A stretch of DNA of 64,000 nucleotides. Source: Anaeromyxobacter terrae (GTDB lineage Bacteria > Myxococcota > Myxococcia > Myxococcales > Anaeromyxobacteraceae). Position 1 is the stretch's first letter. Each line of letters starts with the position of its first letter. A model generated the notes under the pieces. It saw nothing but the letters and a program-made list of their open reading frames with translations, did no database searches and was not told the DNA's origin. The stretch is from the NCBI RefSeq assembly GCF_022690685.1, contig NZ_JALCYY010000002.1:1-64000 (forward strand), in the 5' to 3' direction. Both the position numbers and the translations under genes were made by a program. Below are positions 44,920 to 52,538 of this stretch, piece after piece.

Positions 44920-46533
44920 TCACATCTCCATCTCGACGTGGACCGGCTCGCCGGGGCCACGCTTGGCCTTGAGGAAGAAGAGCAGCGGCAGGACGCACAG
45001 AAAGAGGAGCCCCGTGAGGAGGAGCACCTTCTCGAAGGCGAGCACCATCGCCTGCCGCCTGACGATGCCGTCGAGGGCGCGGAGCGCCGCCTCGTGGGCC
45101 GCGACCGCATCGAACCCGCGCTGCTGGAACCCCGCCGCGAGCTGCGCGAGGCGGCCCTGCACCTCCGGCCGTTCGATCGTGAGGTGGCTCGCGACGGCTG
45201 CGCGCGCGTGGACGCCGTAGCGGGAGAGCAGGGTCGCGAACACCGCGAGGCCCACCGAGGCGCCCACCTGGCGGAGGAGCGAGTTCAGGCCCGTCGCGTC
45301 GGCGAGCCGCATGCGCGGGACGTTCGACAGCGCGACGGTGGTGAGGGGCACGAACAGGAAGCTGAAGCCCACGCCCTGGACCAGGATCGCGTGGGTGATG
45401 CCGGCCGCGGAGGTCGCGAGCGTCACGTGCGACACGGCGAAGGCGCCGTAGGCGACGAGGAGCACCCCGACCCCGATGAGGAGCCGCGCCGACACCCTGC
45501 CGTAGAGCCGCCCCACGATCGGCGTCACCGCCATCATGACGAGCACGCGCGGCATGAGCGCGAGCCCCGACTGCATGGCGGTGAACCCGAGCAGCTCCTG
45601 CATGAAGAGCGGCAGGAGGAACATGCTCGCCATGAGGATCGAGAACATCACCGCGCCGACGAGCGTCCCGGAGGTGAAGACCGGGTCCTTGAAGAGCCGG
45701 AGGTTCACGGCCGGCGCGCGGGCGGTGAGCTCGCGCCACACGAACAGCGCGAGGCCGACGACCGCCACGGCCGCGGCGGCGACGATGAGACGGGACTGGA
45801 ACCAGTCCTCCTGCTGCCCCTCCTCGAGGAAGAACTGCAGGGCGGCGAGGCCGACGGCGAGGAGCGCGATCCCGAGCCAGTCGAGGTTGCGACGCTGGTC
45901 GGCCGCCGCGGCGGCGTTCGCGGCGCGGATGTCCTCCGGCTCCTGGACGAACTGCCAGACCATGAACAGGCCGAGCGCGCCGACCGGCAGGTTGATGAAG
46001 AAGATCCACGACCAGTGATAGTTGTCGACGATGTAGCCGCCGAGCGTCGGGCCGATCGCGGGTCCGACCATCACGGCCATCCCGAAGAGCGCCATCGCCA
46101 TGCCCTGCTCCTTCGGCGGGAAGGTCTGGCGCAGGATGGCCTGCTCGGTGGGCTGCAGCGCTCCCGCTCCGAACCCCTGGAGCGCGCGGAAGAGGACGAG
46201 CTCCGGGAGGCTCGAGGCGACGCCGCACAGCGCGGAGCCGGCGAGGAAGAGCACGAGGCTCGCCATGTACACGCGCTTCTGCCCGAAGAGCCGGCCGAGG
46301 AACGCGGTGAGCGGCATCACGATCACCGTCGCGATCACGAAGCCGGTCGTGATCCAGGTGATCTCCTGGACCGTGGCGCCGACGGCGCCGCGGATCTGCG
46401 GCAGCGCGACGTTCACGATCGACGAGTCGATCGCGCCCATGAGCGTCCCGAAAGTCACCGAGACGGTCACGAGCCACTTGTTCGGCACCGGCCTCGCGCC
46501 GGCGAGCGGCGCGGAGAGCGTCGTGGCGCTCAC
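44920..46533 (-). CDS. DHA2 family MFS efflux pump (EmrB/QacA type)
   Basis: Fourteen-helix drug/H+ antiporter, 537 residues. Marks of the family: NKWLVTVSVTFGTLMGAIDSSIVNVALP, GFVIATVIVMPLTAFLGRLFGQKRVYM, LFRALQGFGAGALQPTEQAIL (motif C region AVMVGPAIGPTLGGYIVDNYHWSWIFFINLPVG). A C-terminal basic tail ends at HVEMEM. GTG start at 46533 overlaps the TetR gene's stop. Probably exports toxic organics; real substrates unknown. Confidence 0.94.
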   Translation of the reverse strand: MSATTLSAPLAGARPVPNKWLVTVSVTFGTLMGAIDSSIVNVALPQIRGAVGATVQEITWITTGFVIATVIVMPLTAFLGRLFGQKRVYMASLVLFLAGSALCGVASSLPELVLFRALQGFGAGALQPTEQAILRQTFPPKEQGMAMALFGMAVMVGPAIGPTLGGYIVDNYHWSWIFFINLPVGALGLFMVWQFVQEPEDIRAANAAAAADQRRNLDWLGIALLAVGLAALQFFLEEGQQEDWFQSRLIVAAAAVAVVGLALFVWRELTARAPAVNLRLFKDPVFTSGTLVGAVMFSILMASMFLLPLFMQELLGFTAMQSGLALMPRVLVMMAVTPIVGRLYGRVSARLLIGVGVLLVAYGAFAVSHVTLATSAAGITHAILVQGVGFSFLFVPLTTVALSNVPRMRLADATGLNSLLRQVGASVGLAVFATLLSRYGVHARAAVASHLTIERPEVQGRLAQLAAGFQQRGFDAVAAHEAALRALDGIVRRQAMVLAFEKVLLLTGLLFLCVLPLLFFLKAKRGPGEPVHVEMEM

Positions 46534-47132
46534 CGGTGCGCCCCCCTGAGGAAGAGCTCGAGCAGCGCTCCGGAGGCGCGCTCGAACGGCGCGTCGTCCT
46601 GGATGGAGCGGGTGAGCACGATCCGGACCATGCCCACGAACGCGAGGGCGAACACGCCGGCCTCGTCCTTCCGGAGCTCTCCCGTCGCGATCCCTCGGCG
46701 GACGACCGCGTCCACCCGCGCGGTGAGCTCGTCGCCGAGCCGTGCCGGCCGGGCGCGGGCGGGCCCCTCGCCCGCCTGCACGAGCACGGTGAGGAAAGGA
46801 CCGTGCGCCCGCGCGTGCTCGGTGATGGCCTCGAGGTAGGCGCGGAGCTGCGCCGCCACGGGCTCGCCCTTCGCCGCCGCGAGCGCCGCGTCGACCCGCG
46901 CGAGGAGCCGCTCGCGCCGCGAGCGTGCGAGCGCCCCGAGGAGCGCCTCGCGATCCGAGAAGTGGTTGTAGACGGTGCCCACCGCGACGCCTGCCCGCGC
47001 CGCGATGCGCTCCATGCGCGCGGCGTGCAGCCCCTCCCCCGCGAACTCGTGCTCCGCCGCCTCGAGGATGGCGCGGTTGGTCTCCTCGCGGAGGCGATCG
47101 CGCAGGCGGGGCTGGGCTGAGGAGCGGGTCAT
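46530..47132 (-). CDS. TetR family regulator of the efflux operon
   Basis: 200-residue TetR/AcrR repressor. The HTH region reads AILEAAEHEFAGEGLHAARMERIAARAGVAVGTVYNHFSDREALLGAL. The C-terminal helical part is the ligand pocket (VDAVVRRGIATGELRKDEAGVFALAFVGMVR). The ATG at 47132 has GGAG upstream; an ATG at 47147 is alternative. It is first in the operon and its start region carries several ATTC/GAAT half sites, pointing to autorepression together with the pump genes. Confidence 0.92.
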   Translation of the reverse strand: MTRSSAQPRLRDRLREETNRAILEAAEHEFAGEGLHAARMERIAARAGVAVGTVYNHFSDREALLGALARSRRERLLARVDAALAAAKGEPVAAQLRAYLEAITEHARAHGPFLTVLVQAGEGPARARPARLGDELTARVDAVVRRGIATGELRKDEAGVFALAFVGMVRIVLTRSIQDDAPFERASGALLELFLRGAHR

Positions 47133-47160
47133 TCGATGAATCTCCATTCAACTTATGAAC
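47131..47160. promoter_or_regulatory. Overlapping ATTC/GAAT dyads at the TetR gene start
   Basis: Three overlapping dyads run in series: ATTC-GAT-GAAT (47131-47141), TGAAT-CTCC-ATTCA (47137-47150) and TTCA-ACTTA-TGAA (47147-47159). The segment spans the TetR start and ribosome site and is very AT-rich for this DNA. It is the probable operator. Confidence 0.6.
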
Positions 47161-47441
47161 GCCACTTAATGCTATTTGTCGCACCCGTCAACGGGCGTGC
47201 GCCCTGGGCCGCGCGGCCGGGCGCCGCGAGCGCTGGAACCCATGGACCGGCGCACGCCCCCTCCGGGCGCGAGGGGGCCCCCGAGCCGGGGAGAATCGCC
47301 CCGCCCCTCGCGCGCACCGTCCCCCTTCTCCCCGACGCGGCGCGCTCGCGCTTGCCCGCCCCTGCTCGATCGGCCGCAACCCACTCGGCCGGCTTCTCCG
47401 TGACGTGCCGGCGAAGGCGGCACATCTTACGCTCGGTCACC
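47133..47441. other. Intergenic region between TetR operon and small gene
   Basis: 309 bases. Apart from the operator at its left end and AT-rich bases to about 47190 that may hold the minus-strand promoter, I see no gene or hairpin of note. Confidence 0.5.
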
Positions 47442-47675
47442 ATGCCACCCGCCGATCCTCGACCCCCTGCCCCGCCGCCGCGCTCGCGGCGCTGGGCGCG
47501 CGCGCGTGTCGTCCGCGCGGTCGCCCGCGTCGCCTGGATGGACGTCGTCGCCTTCCTGGGGGCGAGCGCCGCGATGCTCCCGATCCTCCGCCGCCGGCGC
47601 CCGCTCGGCCGCGAGCTACGTCCGGGCGACGCGGTCGCCCCGACGCCCACCGATCGCCGCGCCTCGCAGGCCTGA
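47442..47675 (+). CDS. Small protein with one hydrophobic segment, unknown function
   Basis: 77 residues. A Pro/Arg-rich start is followed by ARVAWMDVVAFLGASAAMLPILRRRRPLG, a short hydrophobic stretch ending in an Arg cluster, then a polar tail. It ends 7 bases before the glycosyltransferase start, so is likely co-transcribed. No ribosome site is obvious. The arrangement suggests a small membrane-bound protein, but coding status is less certain than for its neighbours. Confidence 0.5.
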   Translation: MPPADPRPPAPPPRSRRWARARVVRAVARVAWMDVVAFLGASAAMLPILRRRRPLGRELRPGDAVAPTPTDRRASQA

Positions 47676-47682
47676 GCCCGGA

Positions 47683-48810
47683 ATGCGCATCGGCATCGTC
47701 ACCGAGTACTACTACCCCAGCATCGGCGGCGTTCAGGAGCACGTCCACCACTTCGCCCGCGAGGCGCGCCGCCTCGGGCACGTCGCCCGGATCGTCACGA
47801 GCGAGATGCCGGATCTCGCGGCCAGCGGCGGTGCCGGCAGCCCCGGGGTCGCAGAGGCGCCGGACGTGCTGCGCGTCGGGCGGAGCGTCCCGATGTACCT
47901 GAACGGCGGGTTCGGGCGCGTCTCCGTGGGCTACGGCCTCTCCCGCACGGTGCGCGAGACGCTGGAGCGCGAGCGGTTCGACGTCGTGCACGTGCACTGC
48001 CCGCTCACCCCGGTCCTCCCCTGGCTCGCGATCCACCACGCGCGCTGCCCCGTGGTCGGGACCTTCCACACGAACTTCCACCCCGGGCGCGCCTGGTCGC
48101 TCACCCAGCTCTGGCAGCGCCGCTACCTCGAGCGGCTCGACGCGGCCGTGGCGGTGTCCCACGCGGCGGCGGGACCGTACGAGCAGCGGCTGCGCGCCAC
48201 GTTCCGCATCATCCCGAACGGCGTGGACACTGAGCGCTTCGGCTCGGGCCAGCGGCTCGCGCGCTTCGACGACGGGCGCCTCAACGTGCTCTGGGTCGGC
48301 CGGCTCGAGCCACGCAACGGCCTCGACGTCATGCTCGAGGCCTTCGCGCTCCTGCGCCGGGAGGTGTCCGCGCGGCTCCTCGTCGTCGGCGACGGGCCGC
48401 TTCGCCCCCGCTACGAGGACCTGGTCCCGCCCGAGCTCCGCGACGACGTGGTGTTCGCCGGCGTCTCCCGGGACGACCGGCCCGACTGGTACGCGACCGC
48501 CGACGTCTACTGCGCGCCCACCCGCATCGCGTCGTTCGGCGTGACGCTCCTCGAGGCGATGAGCGCGGGGAAGCCGGTCCTCGCGTCGGACATCGCGGGC
48601 TTCCGCGAGGTGATGCAGCACGAGCGCGAGGGTGAGCTCCTCCCGCCGGCCGACCCGGCGGCGTGGGCACGCGCGCTCGCGCGGCTCGCCGCGGACCGGG
48701 ACCTCGCCGCCGCGTACGGCGCGCGCGGCAAGCTCACCGCGACGCGCTACGCCTGGCCGCGCGTGGCGCGCCAGGTGCTCGAGCTGTATCGCGCGGTCGG
48801 GGCCGGCTAG
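47683..48810 (+). CDS. GT4 family glycosyltransferase, PimA-like
   Basis: Retaining GT-B glycosyltransferase, 375 residues. N-terminal MRIGIVTEYYYPSIGGVQEHVHHFAREARRLGH and VVGTFHTNFH mark the acceptor domain; the donor-binding domain has NGVDTERF, VLWVGRLEPRNGLDVMLEAFALL, LLVVGDGPL and PTRIASFGVTLLEAMSAGKPVLASDIAGFREV, with the GT4 E-x7-E pattern. Resembles phosphatidylinositol mannosyltransferases. Here it is followed by a deacetylase-flippase fusion, which suggests lipid-linked or envelope glycan synthesis. Confidence 0.92.
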   Translation: MRIGIVTEYYYPSIGGVQEHVHHFAREARRLGHVARIVTSEMPDLAASGGAGSPGVAEAPDVLRVGRSVPMYLNGGFGRVSVGYGLSRTVRETLERERFDVVHVHCPLTPVLPWLAIHHARCPVVGTFHTNFHPGRAWSLTQLWQRRYLERLDAAVAVSHAAAGPYEQRLRATFRIIPNGVDTERFGSGQRLARFDDGRLNVLWVGRLEPRNGLDVMLEAFALLRREVSARLLVVGDGPLRPRYEDLVPPELRDDVVFAGVSRDDRPDWYATADVYCAPTRIASFGVTLLEAMSAGKPVLASDIAGFREVMQHEREGELLPPADPAAWARALARLAADRDLAAAYGARGKLTATRYAWPRVARQVLELYRAVGAG

Positions 48811-48826
48811 GATCTGCTGGGGATCC

Positions 48827-50611
48827 ATGCCGCTCCGCAAGCAGGCCCTCCTCGCGCTCGCCCTCGCCGCGCTCGTCGCGCTCCTGGCCGCGGCCGCGCT
48901 CCTCGCCGCGCGGGGCAGCCCCGTCGCGGGGATCGCCCTCGCGGCGGTCACCCTCGCGATCGCCGTGGCCGCCGCCGACGCGCTCTGGCCGGCGTTCGAT
49001 CCGGGCGGGACGAGCCTGCGCGCCGGTCGCCGCGACCGGGCCGAGGTCGCCCTCACCTTCGACGACGGGCCGGGGCCCGACACGGCCGCGGTGCTCGACG
49101 CGCTCGACCGCGCCGGAGTGAAGGCCACCTTCTTCGTGCTCGGCCGCGCCGCCGAGGCGGCCCCGGAGCTCGTGCGCGAGGCGGCGCGCCGCGGGCACCT
49201 CGTCGCGCAGCACGGCCACGGCCACGAGAAGCTCCACCTCGCCGGGCCGGCCACCCTCGCGGCGGAGATCGACCGCGGCGCGGCTGCCATCCGCGCGGCG
49301 GGGGTCGAGCCGGCGCCGTTCTTCCGCGCGCCGCACGGCTTCAAGTCGGCGCTGCTCCGCCGCGCCCTGCGGCGGCGCGGCCTCGTGCTCGCCGCGTGGA
49401 CGCGCGGCGTGTGGGACACCGAGCGACCGGGCGCCGCCGCGATCGCGGAGCGCGCCTGCGCGCGCATGCGAGGCGGCGAGATCCTCCTCCTCCACGACGG
49501 CGCGGGCGAGGTGGCCGGCGAGCGCGAGCCGGCGCCGGAGCGCCGCCGGGAGCAGACGGCGGAGGCGATCCCCGAGATCGTCCGCCGCTGGCGCGCAGCG
49601 GGCTTCCGGTTCGTGACGCTCGACCGGCTCGAGCGGCCCCCGCGCGCCGCAGGCGGCGGCGTCGCCGCGCGGCTCGGCGGGCTCGCCGTCCTGACCCTCC
49701 TCATCACGCTCGGGCTGCGCCACGCCGACGTCCGCGGCGTCGCGCGCGCGCTCGCCGGCGCGGACCCGGCGCTGCTCCTCGCGGCGGCGCTCGCGAACGT
49801 CGCCGGGCTCGCCGCGCAGGCGCTGCGCTGGCACGTCCTCGTCCGCCCCGTGGCGCCCCGCGCGACGTACGGCGCGAGCTTCCGCGCGCTCGTCGGCGGC
49901 TACGCGCTCGGGCTCGTGCTGCCGGCGCGCGCCGCCGACCCCGCCCGCGCGCACCTGCACGCCCGTGCGAGCGGGAGCCCCACCGCGACGCTCCTCGCCA
50001 CCGTCGGCCTCGATCACCTCACCGCGTCGTTCGCGTTCCTCGGCGGCCTGGGCCTCTTCGGGCTGTTCGCGCCGTTGCCGGGCTGGGCGCGCTCGGCCGC
50101 CTGGTCCACCCTGGCCGTCGCGACCGCCGCCGCCGCCCTCGCCGCGCTCCTGGCGCGGCGCGAGGCGGCGGCCGCGCACGCGGGGTGGCTCGCGCGGACC
50201 TGGGCGCGCCTCAGGGGCGGGCTCACCGCGGCGGGCGACCCGCGCGTCGTCGCGAGGTCGCTCGCCGCCGCGCTCGTCGGCTGGGCGGCGGAGACGCTCG
50301 TCGCGCTCCTCTGCCTCCCCGCGCTCCACATGCCCGCCTCGGTCACCGTGGCCGTGCTCATGGTGGTCGCGACGACGCTCTCCGCCGCGGTCTCGGTCTC
50401 GCCTGGAAACGCCGGCGTCTTCGAGCTCGCCGCCGTCGTCGCCCTCGAGGCGCTCGGGGTCGACCGGGAGCTCGCCCTCGCGTACGCGCTCGGCTTCCAC
50501 GCCGTGCACGTCGTCCCGGTCGCGCTGCTCGGGGTGGCGTTCGCCGCCCGCGGCGGGACGCGCGCCCTCACCGGCGCGGCGGCGGGTGCTCCGCCGGACC
50601 AGGCCCGCTGA
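48827..50611 (+). CDS. Polysaccharide deacetylase fused to a UPF0104-type flippase-like membrane domain
   Basis: 594 residues. Two N-terminal helices, then a NodB-type deacetylase: VALTFDDGPGPDTAAVLDAL (metal Asp), HLVAQHGHGHEKLHL (metal His), FFRAPHGFKSALLRRAL, and ILLLHDGAG. From about residue 280 the rest is a multi-helix domain like lysylphosphatidylglycerol synthase/flippase N-terminal domains (UPF0104): VAGLAAQALRWHVLVRPVAP, GGYALGLVLPARAADPARAHLHARA and SVSPGNAGVFELAAVVALEALGVDRELALAYALGFHAVHVVPVALLG. The ATG at 48827 lies 17 bases after the glycosyltransferase gene. Probably trims an acetylated lipid-linked sugar while it is moved across the membrane (inference). Confidence 0.88.
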   Translation: MPLRKQALLALALAALVALLAAAALLAARGSPVAGIALAAVTLAIAVAAADALWPAFDPGGTSLRAGRRDRAEVALTFDDGPGPDTAAVLDALDRAGVKATFFVLGRAAEAAPELVREAARRGHLVAQHGHGHEKLHLAGPATLAAEIDRGAAAIRAAGVEPAPFFRAPHGFKSALLRRALRRRGLVLAAWTRGVWDTERPGAAAIAERACARMRGGEILLLHDGAGEVAGEREPAPERRREQTAEAIPEIVRRWRAAGFRFVTLDRLERPPRAAGGGVAARLGGLAVLTLLITLGLRHADVRGVARALAGADPALLLAAALANVAGLAAQALRWHVLVRPVAPRATYGASFRALVGGYALGLVLPARAADPARAHLHARASGSPTATLLATVGLDHLTASFAFLGGLGLFGLFAPLPGWARSAAWSTLAVATAAAALAALLARREAAAAHAGWLARTWARLRGGLTAAGDPRVVARSLAAALVGWAAETLVALLCLPALHMPASVTVAVLMVVATTLSAAVSVSPGNAGVFELAAVVALEALGVDRELALAYALGFHAVHVVPVALLGVAFAARGGTRALTGAAAGAPPDQAR

Positions 50612-50625
50612 GTGAGAGAGAGAGC

Positions 50626-50645
50626 GGCGAGGTGGAGGCCTCGCC
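50626..50645. terminator. Hairpin between convergent genes
   Basis: GGCGAGG-TGGAGG-CCTCGCC, 7-bp stem between two convergent stops (50611 and 50661). No U-run on either side, so its action as a terminator is uncertain. Confidence 0.35.
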
Positions 50646-50660
50646 CCTCCCGCGCCCGCC

Positions 50661-51092
50661 TCACGCGTGCGCGCTCGCCTCTCCCGGCCCCGCCGCTCGC
50701 GCCGCCCGCCGCGCGCGGACGGGCTCGTGCACCCGGGCGAGCTCGGCGAGCGCGAACGCCCCGCACGCCATCACCGCGTCGCGCGCGGCCACGTCGAGGA
50801 ATGCGCCCGTCGCGATGACGTTCAGCGCGATCGCGGCGAGCCACGCCATCGCGACGAAGCCGAAGATCCGCGCGAACCCGAGCAGGATCGCCGCCCCGAC
50901 CACGATCTCCACGATCCCCGCGGCGCGCAGGAACAGCTCGGGGCGGACCGGCAGGAGCCGGACCGCGAGCGGGCTCAAGTACATCCTCCAGTCGGTGAGC
51001 AGGTTCGTGAACTTGTCGAGCCCGGCGACGATCGGCACGACGCCAAAGGCCACCCGCAGCACCCGGTACGCCATCACGGTGTTCCTCTCCAT
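50661..51092 (-). CDS. DoxX-like membrane protein
   Basis: 143-residue four-helix membrane protein of the DoxX/MauE-like type: VLRVAFGVVPIVAGLDKFTNLLTDW, LLPVRPELFLRAAGIVEIVVGAAILLGFARIFGFVAMAWLAAIALNVIATG. The start at 51092 follows GAGGAGGGAG. It diverges by 70 bases from an ECF sigma gene, an arrangement suggesting it is in that sigma factor's regulon. The molecular role of DoxX proteins is poorly defined (quinol or thiol linked). Confidence 0.82.
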   Translation of the reverse strand: MERNTVMAYRVLRVAFGVVPIVAGLDKFTNLLTDWRMYLSPLAVRLLPVRPELFLRAAGIVEIVVGAAILLGFARIFGFVAMAWLAAIALNVIATGAFLDVAARDAVMACGAFALAELARVHEPVRARRAARAAGPGEASAHA

Positions 51093-51162
51093 GACTCCCT
51101 CCTCGTGCAATCCGATGCGCGCCGGCGGCGCGAGGTTACGTTTGCCTGAAAGGGAGGCCGTC

Positions 51163-51849
51163 ATGGAGCACGGCACCGTCCTCGCGCAGGTCCCGCCGGC
51201 CGCGGGCTCCGCGCTTCCCGACCTCGAGCTCGTGCGGCGCGTCCAGGCCGGAGAGCGCGCGCTGTTCGAGCTGCTCATCCGCCGTCACAACCCGCGCGTC
51301 TACCGCGCGATCCGCGCGCTCCTCCGCGACGAGGCGGAGGTGGAGGACGCGATGCAGCAGACCTACCTCCTCGCGTTCGCGCGGCTCGGCGAGTTCGCCG
51401 GCGCGGCGGCGTTCTCGACGTGGCTCACCCGGATCGCCCTCAACGAGGCGCTCGGGCGGCTGCGCCGGAGCGGCAAGGTGGAGCGGCTCGACGCTCCCGA
51501 GGCGGAGGACGAGGCGCCCGGACCGCCCGATCGCTCTCCGGAGGATCGGGCCGCGGCGGGCGAGGCGATGGCGTTCCTGCAGCGCGCCCTCGATCGCCTC
51601 CCGCCCGCCCATCGCGTGGTCTTCATGCTGCGCGAAGTGGAGGAGCTCTCCACCGCGGAGGCGGCGGAGGCGCTCGGCATCTCCGCCGTCCTCGTGAAGG
51701 TCCGCCTCCATCGCGCGCGCCGCGCGCTCCGCGAGGTGCTCGCCGCCGCGAGCGGCCAGGCGTACGCCGAGGCGTTCCCGTTCCTCGCGCCACGCTGCGA
51801 CCGGATCGTCGCCGCGGTCATGCCCCGCGTGACCGAGCCGCGCTCATAA
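51163..51849 (+). CDS. ECF-type RNA polymerase sigma factor
   Basis: 228 residues. Region 2 is clear (LVRRVQAGERALFELLIRRHNPRVYRAIRALLRDEAEVEDAMQQTYLLAFARLGEFAGAAAFSTWLTRIALNEAL) and region 4 HTH follows (LDRLPPAHRVVFMLREVEELSTAEAAEALGISAVLVKVRLHRARRALRE). GGGAGG lies before the ATG. No anti-sigma gene is adjacent; the neighbours are a divergent DoxX gene and a cupredoxin gene 54 bases on, so control may be through a membrane or redox signal. Confidence 0.92.
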   Translation: MEHGTVLAQVPPAAGSALPDLELVRRVQAGERALFELLIRRHNPRVYRAIRALLRDEAEVEDAMQQTYLLAFARLGEFAGAAAFSTWLTRIALNEALGRLRRSGKVERLDAPEAEDEAPGPPDRSPEDRAAAGEAMAFLQRALDRLPPAHRVVFMLREVEELSTAEAAEALGISAVLVKVRLHRARRALREVLAAASGQAYAEAFPFLAPRCDRIVAAVMPRVTEPRS

Positions 51850-51903
51850 GGGTCGAGCGGTAACCGCGCCGCGCCTCCCACGTCGATCGGTGCTGGAGGT
51901 CGT

Positions 51904-52446
51904 ATGCGAAGCATGACGACGAGGTGGGGGGCGCTGCTCGCGGCGGTGGTCGCGTGTGGCGGCGGAGGGTCGTCCAGCGACTCGGGCAGCGGGACGACCC
52001 CGGCGATGACGCCGGGGACGACGCCCACCGTGAACCCGACGGCGCAGAACGAGATCACGATCCAGGGCATGGCGTTCAGCCCGCTGAAGCTGGAGGTGGC
52101 GCCGGGCGCCACCGTCACGGTGCGGAACCTCGACGGCATTCCGCACTCGGTCACGAGCGAGAGCACGGCGGGCGCGTTCCGCCCGGGCGCGGCGAGCGGG
52201 GTCTCGTTCGACACGGGGCAGTTCACGGGCCAGCGGACGTTCACGATCCCCGCGAACGCGCCCCTCGGCGCGACGATCCCCTACTACTGCTCGGTCCACC
52301 TCGGCACGATGGCGACGCCGAACGGCGAGATCGTGGTCACCGCCACGCCCGGCTCGACGACCACCGGCACGCCCACGACTCCGACGACGCCGGCGACTCC
52401 GTCGACGCCCACGATGCCGACGCCCACGCCCTCGGGCCCGTACTGA
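51904..52446 (+). CDS. Cupredoxin-domain lipoprotein (blue copper protein)
   Basis: 180 residues. Lipobox VVAC gives Cys18; a Ser/Gly/Thr linker follows. The cupredoxin domain (about 49-146) has all four type-1 copper ligands: His81 (GIPHSV), Cys129, His132 (YYCSVHLGTM) and Met136. The C-terminal tail is Thr/Pro repeats (PTTPTTPATPSTP). Likely an outer-membrane-attached electron carrier. The close upstream ECF sigma gene suggests coregulation. Confidence 0.9.
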   Translation: MRSMTTRWGALLAAVVACGGGGSSSDSGSGTTPAMTPGTTPTVNPTAQNEITIQGMAFSPLKLEVAPGATVTVRNLDGIPHSVTSESTAGAFRPGAASGVSFDTGQFTGQRTFTIPANAPLGATIPYYCSVHLGTMATPNGEIVVTATPGSTTTGTPTTPTTPATPSTPTMPTPTPSGPY

Positions 52447-52538
52447 GCCCGGGCGGCGGGGAGCGCCCGGCGGGCCCGCCGCCCGCCCGCCTGGCGCGCC
52501 TTGTCCCGCGCAGGGCGGCGGCGTAGCCTCGCGCCTCC

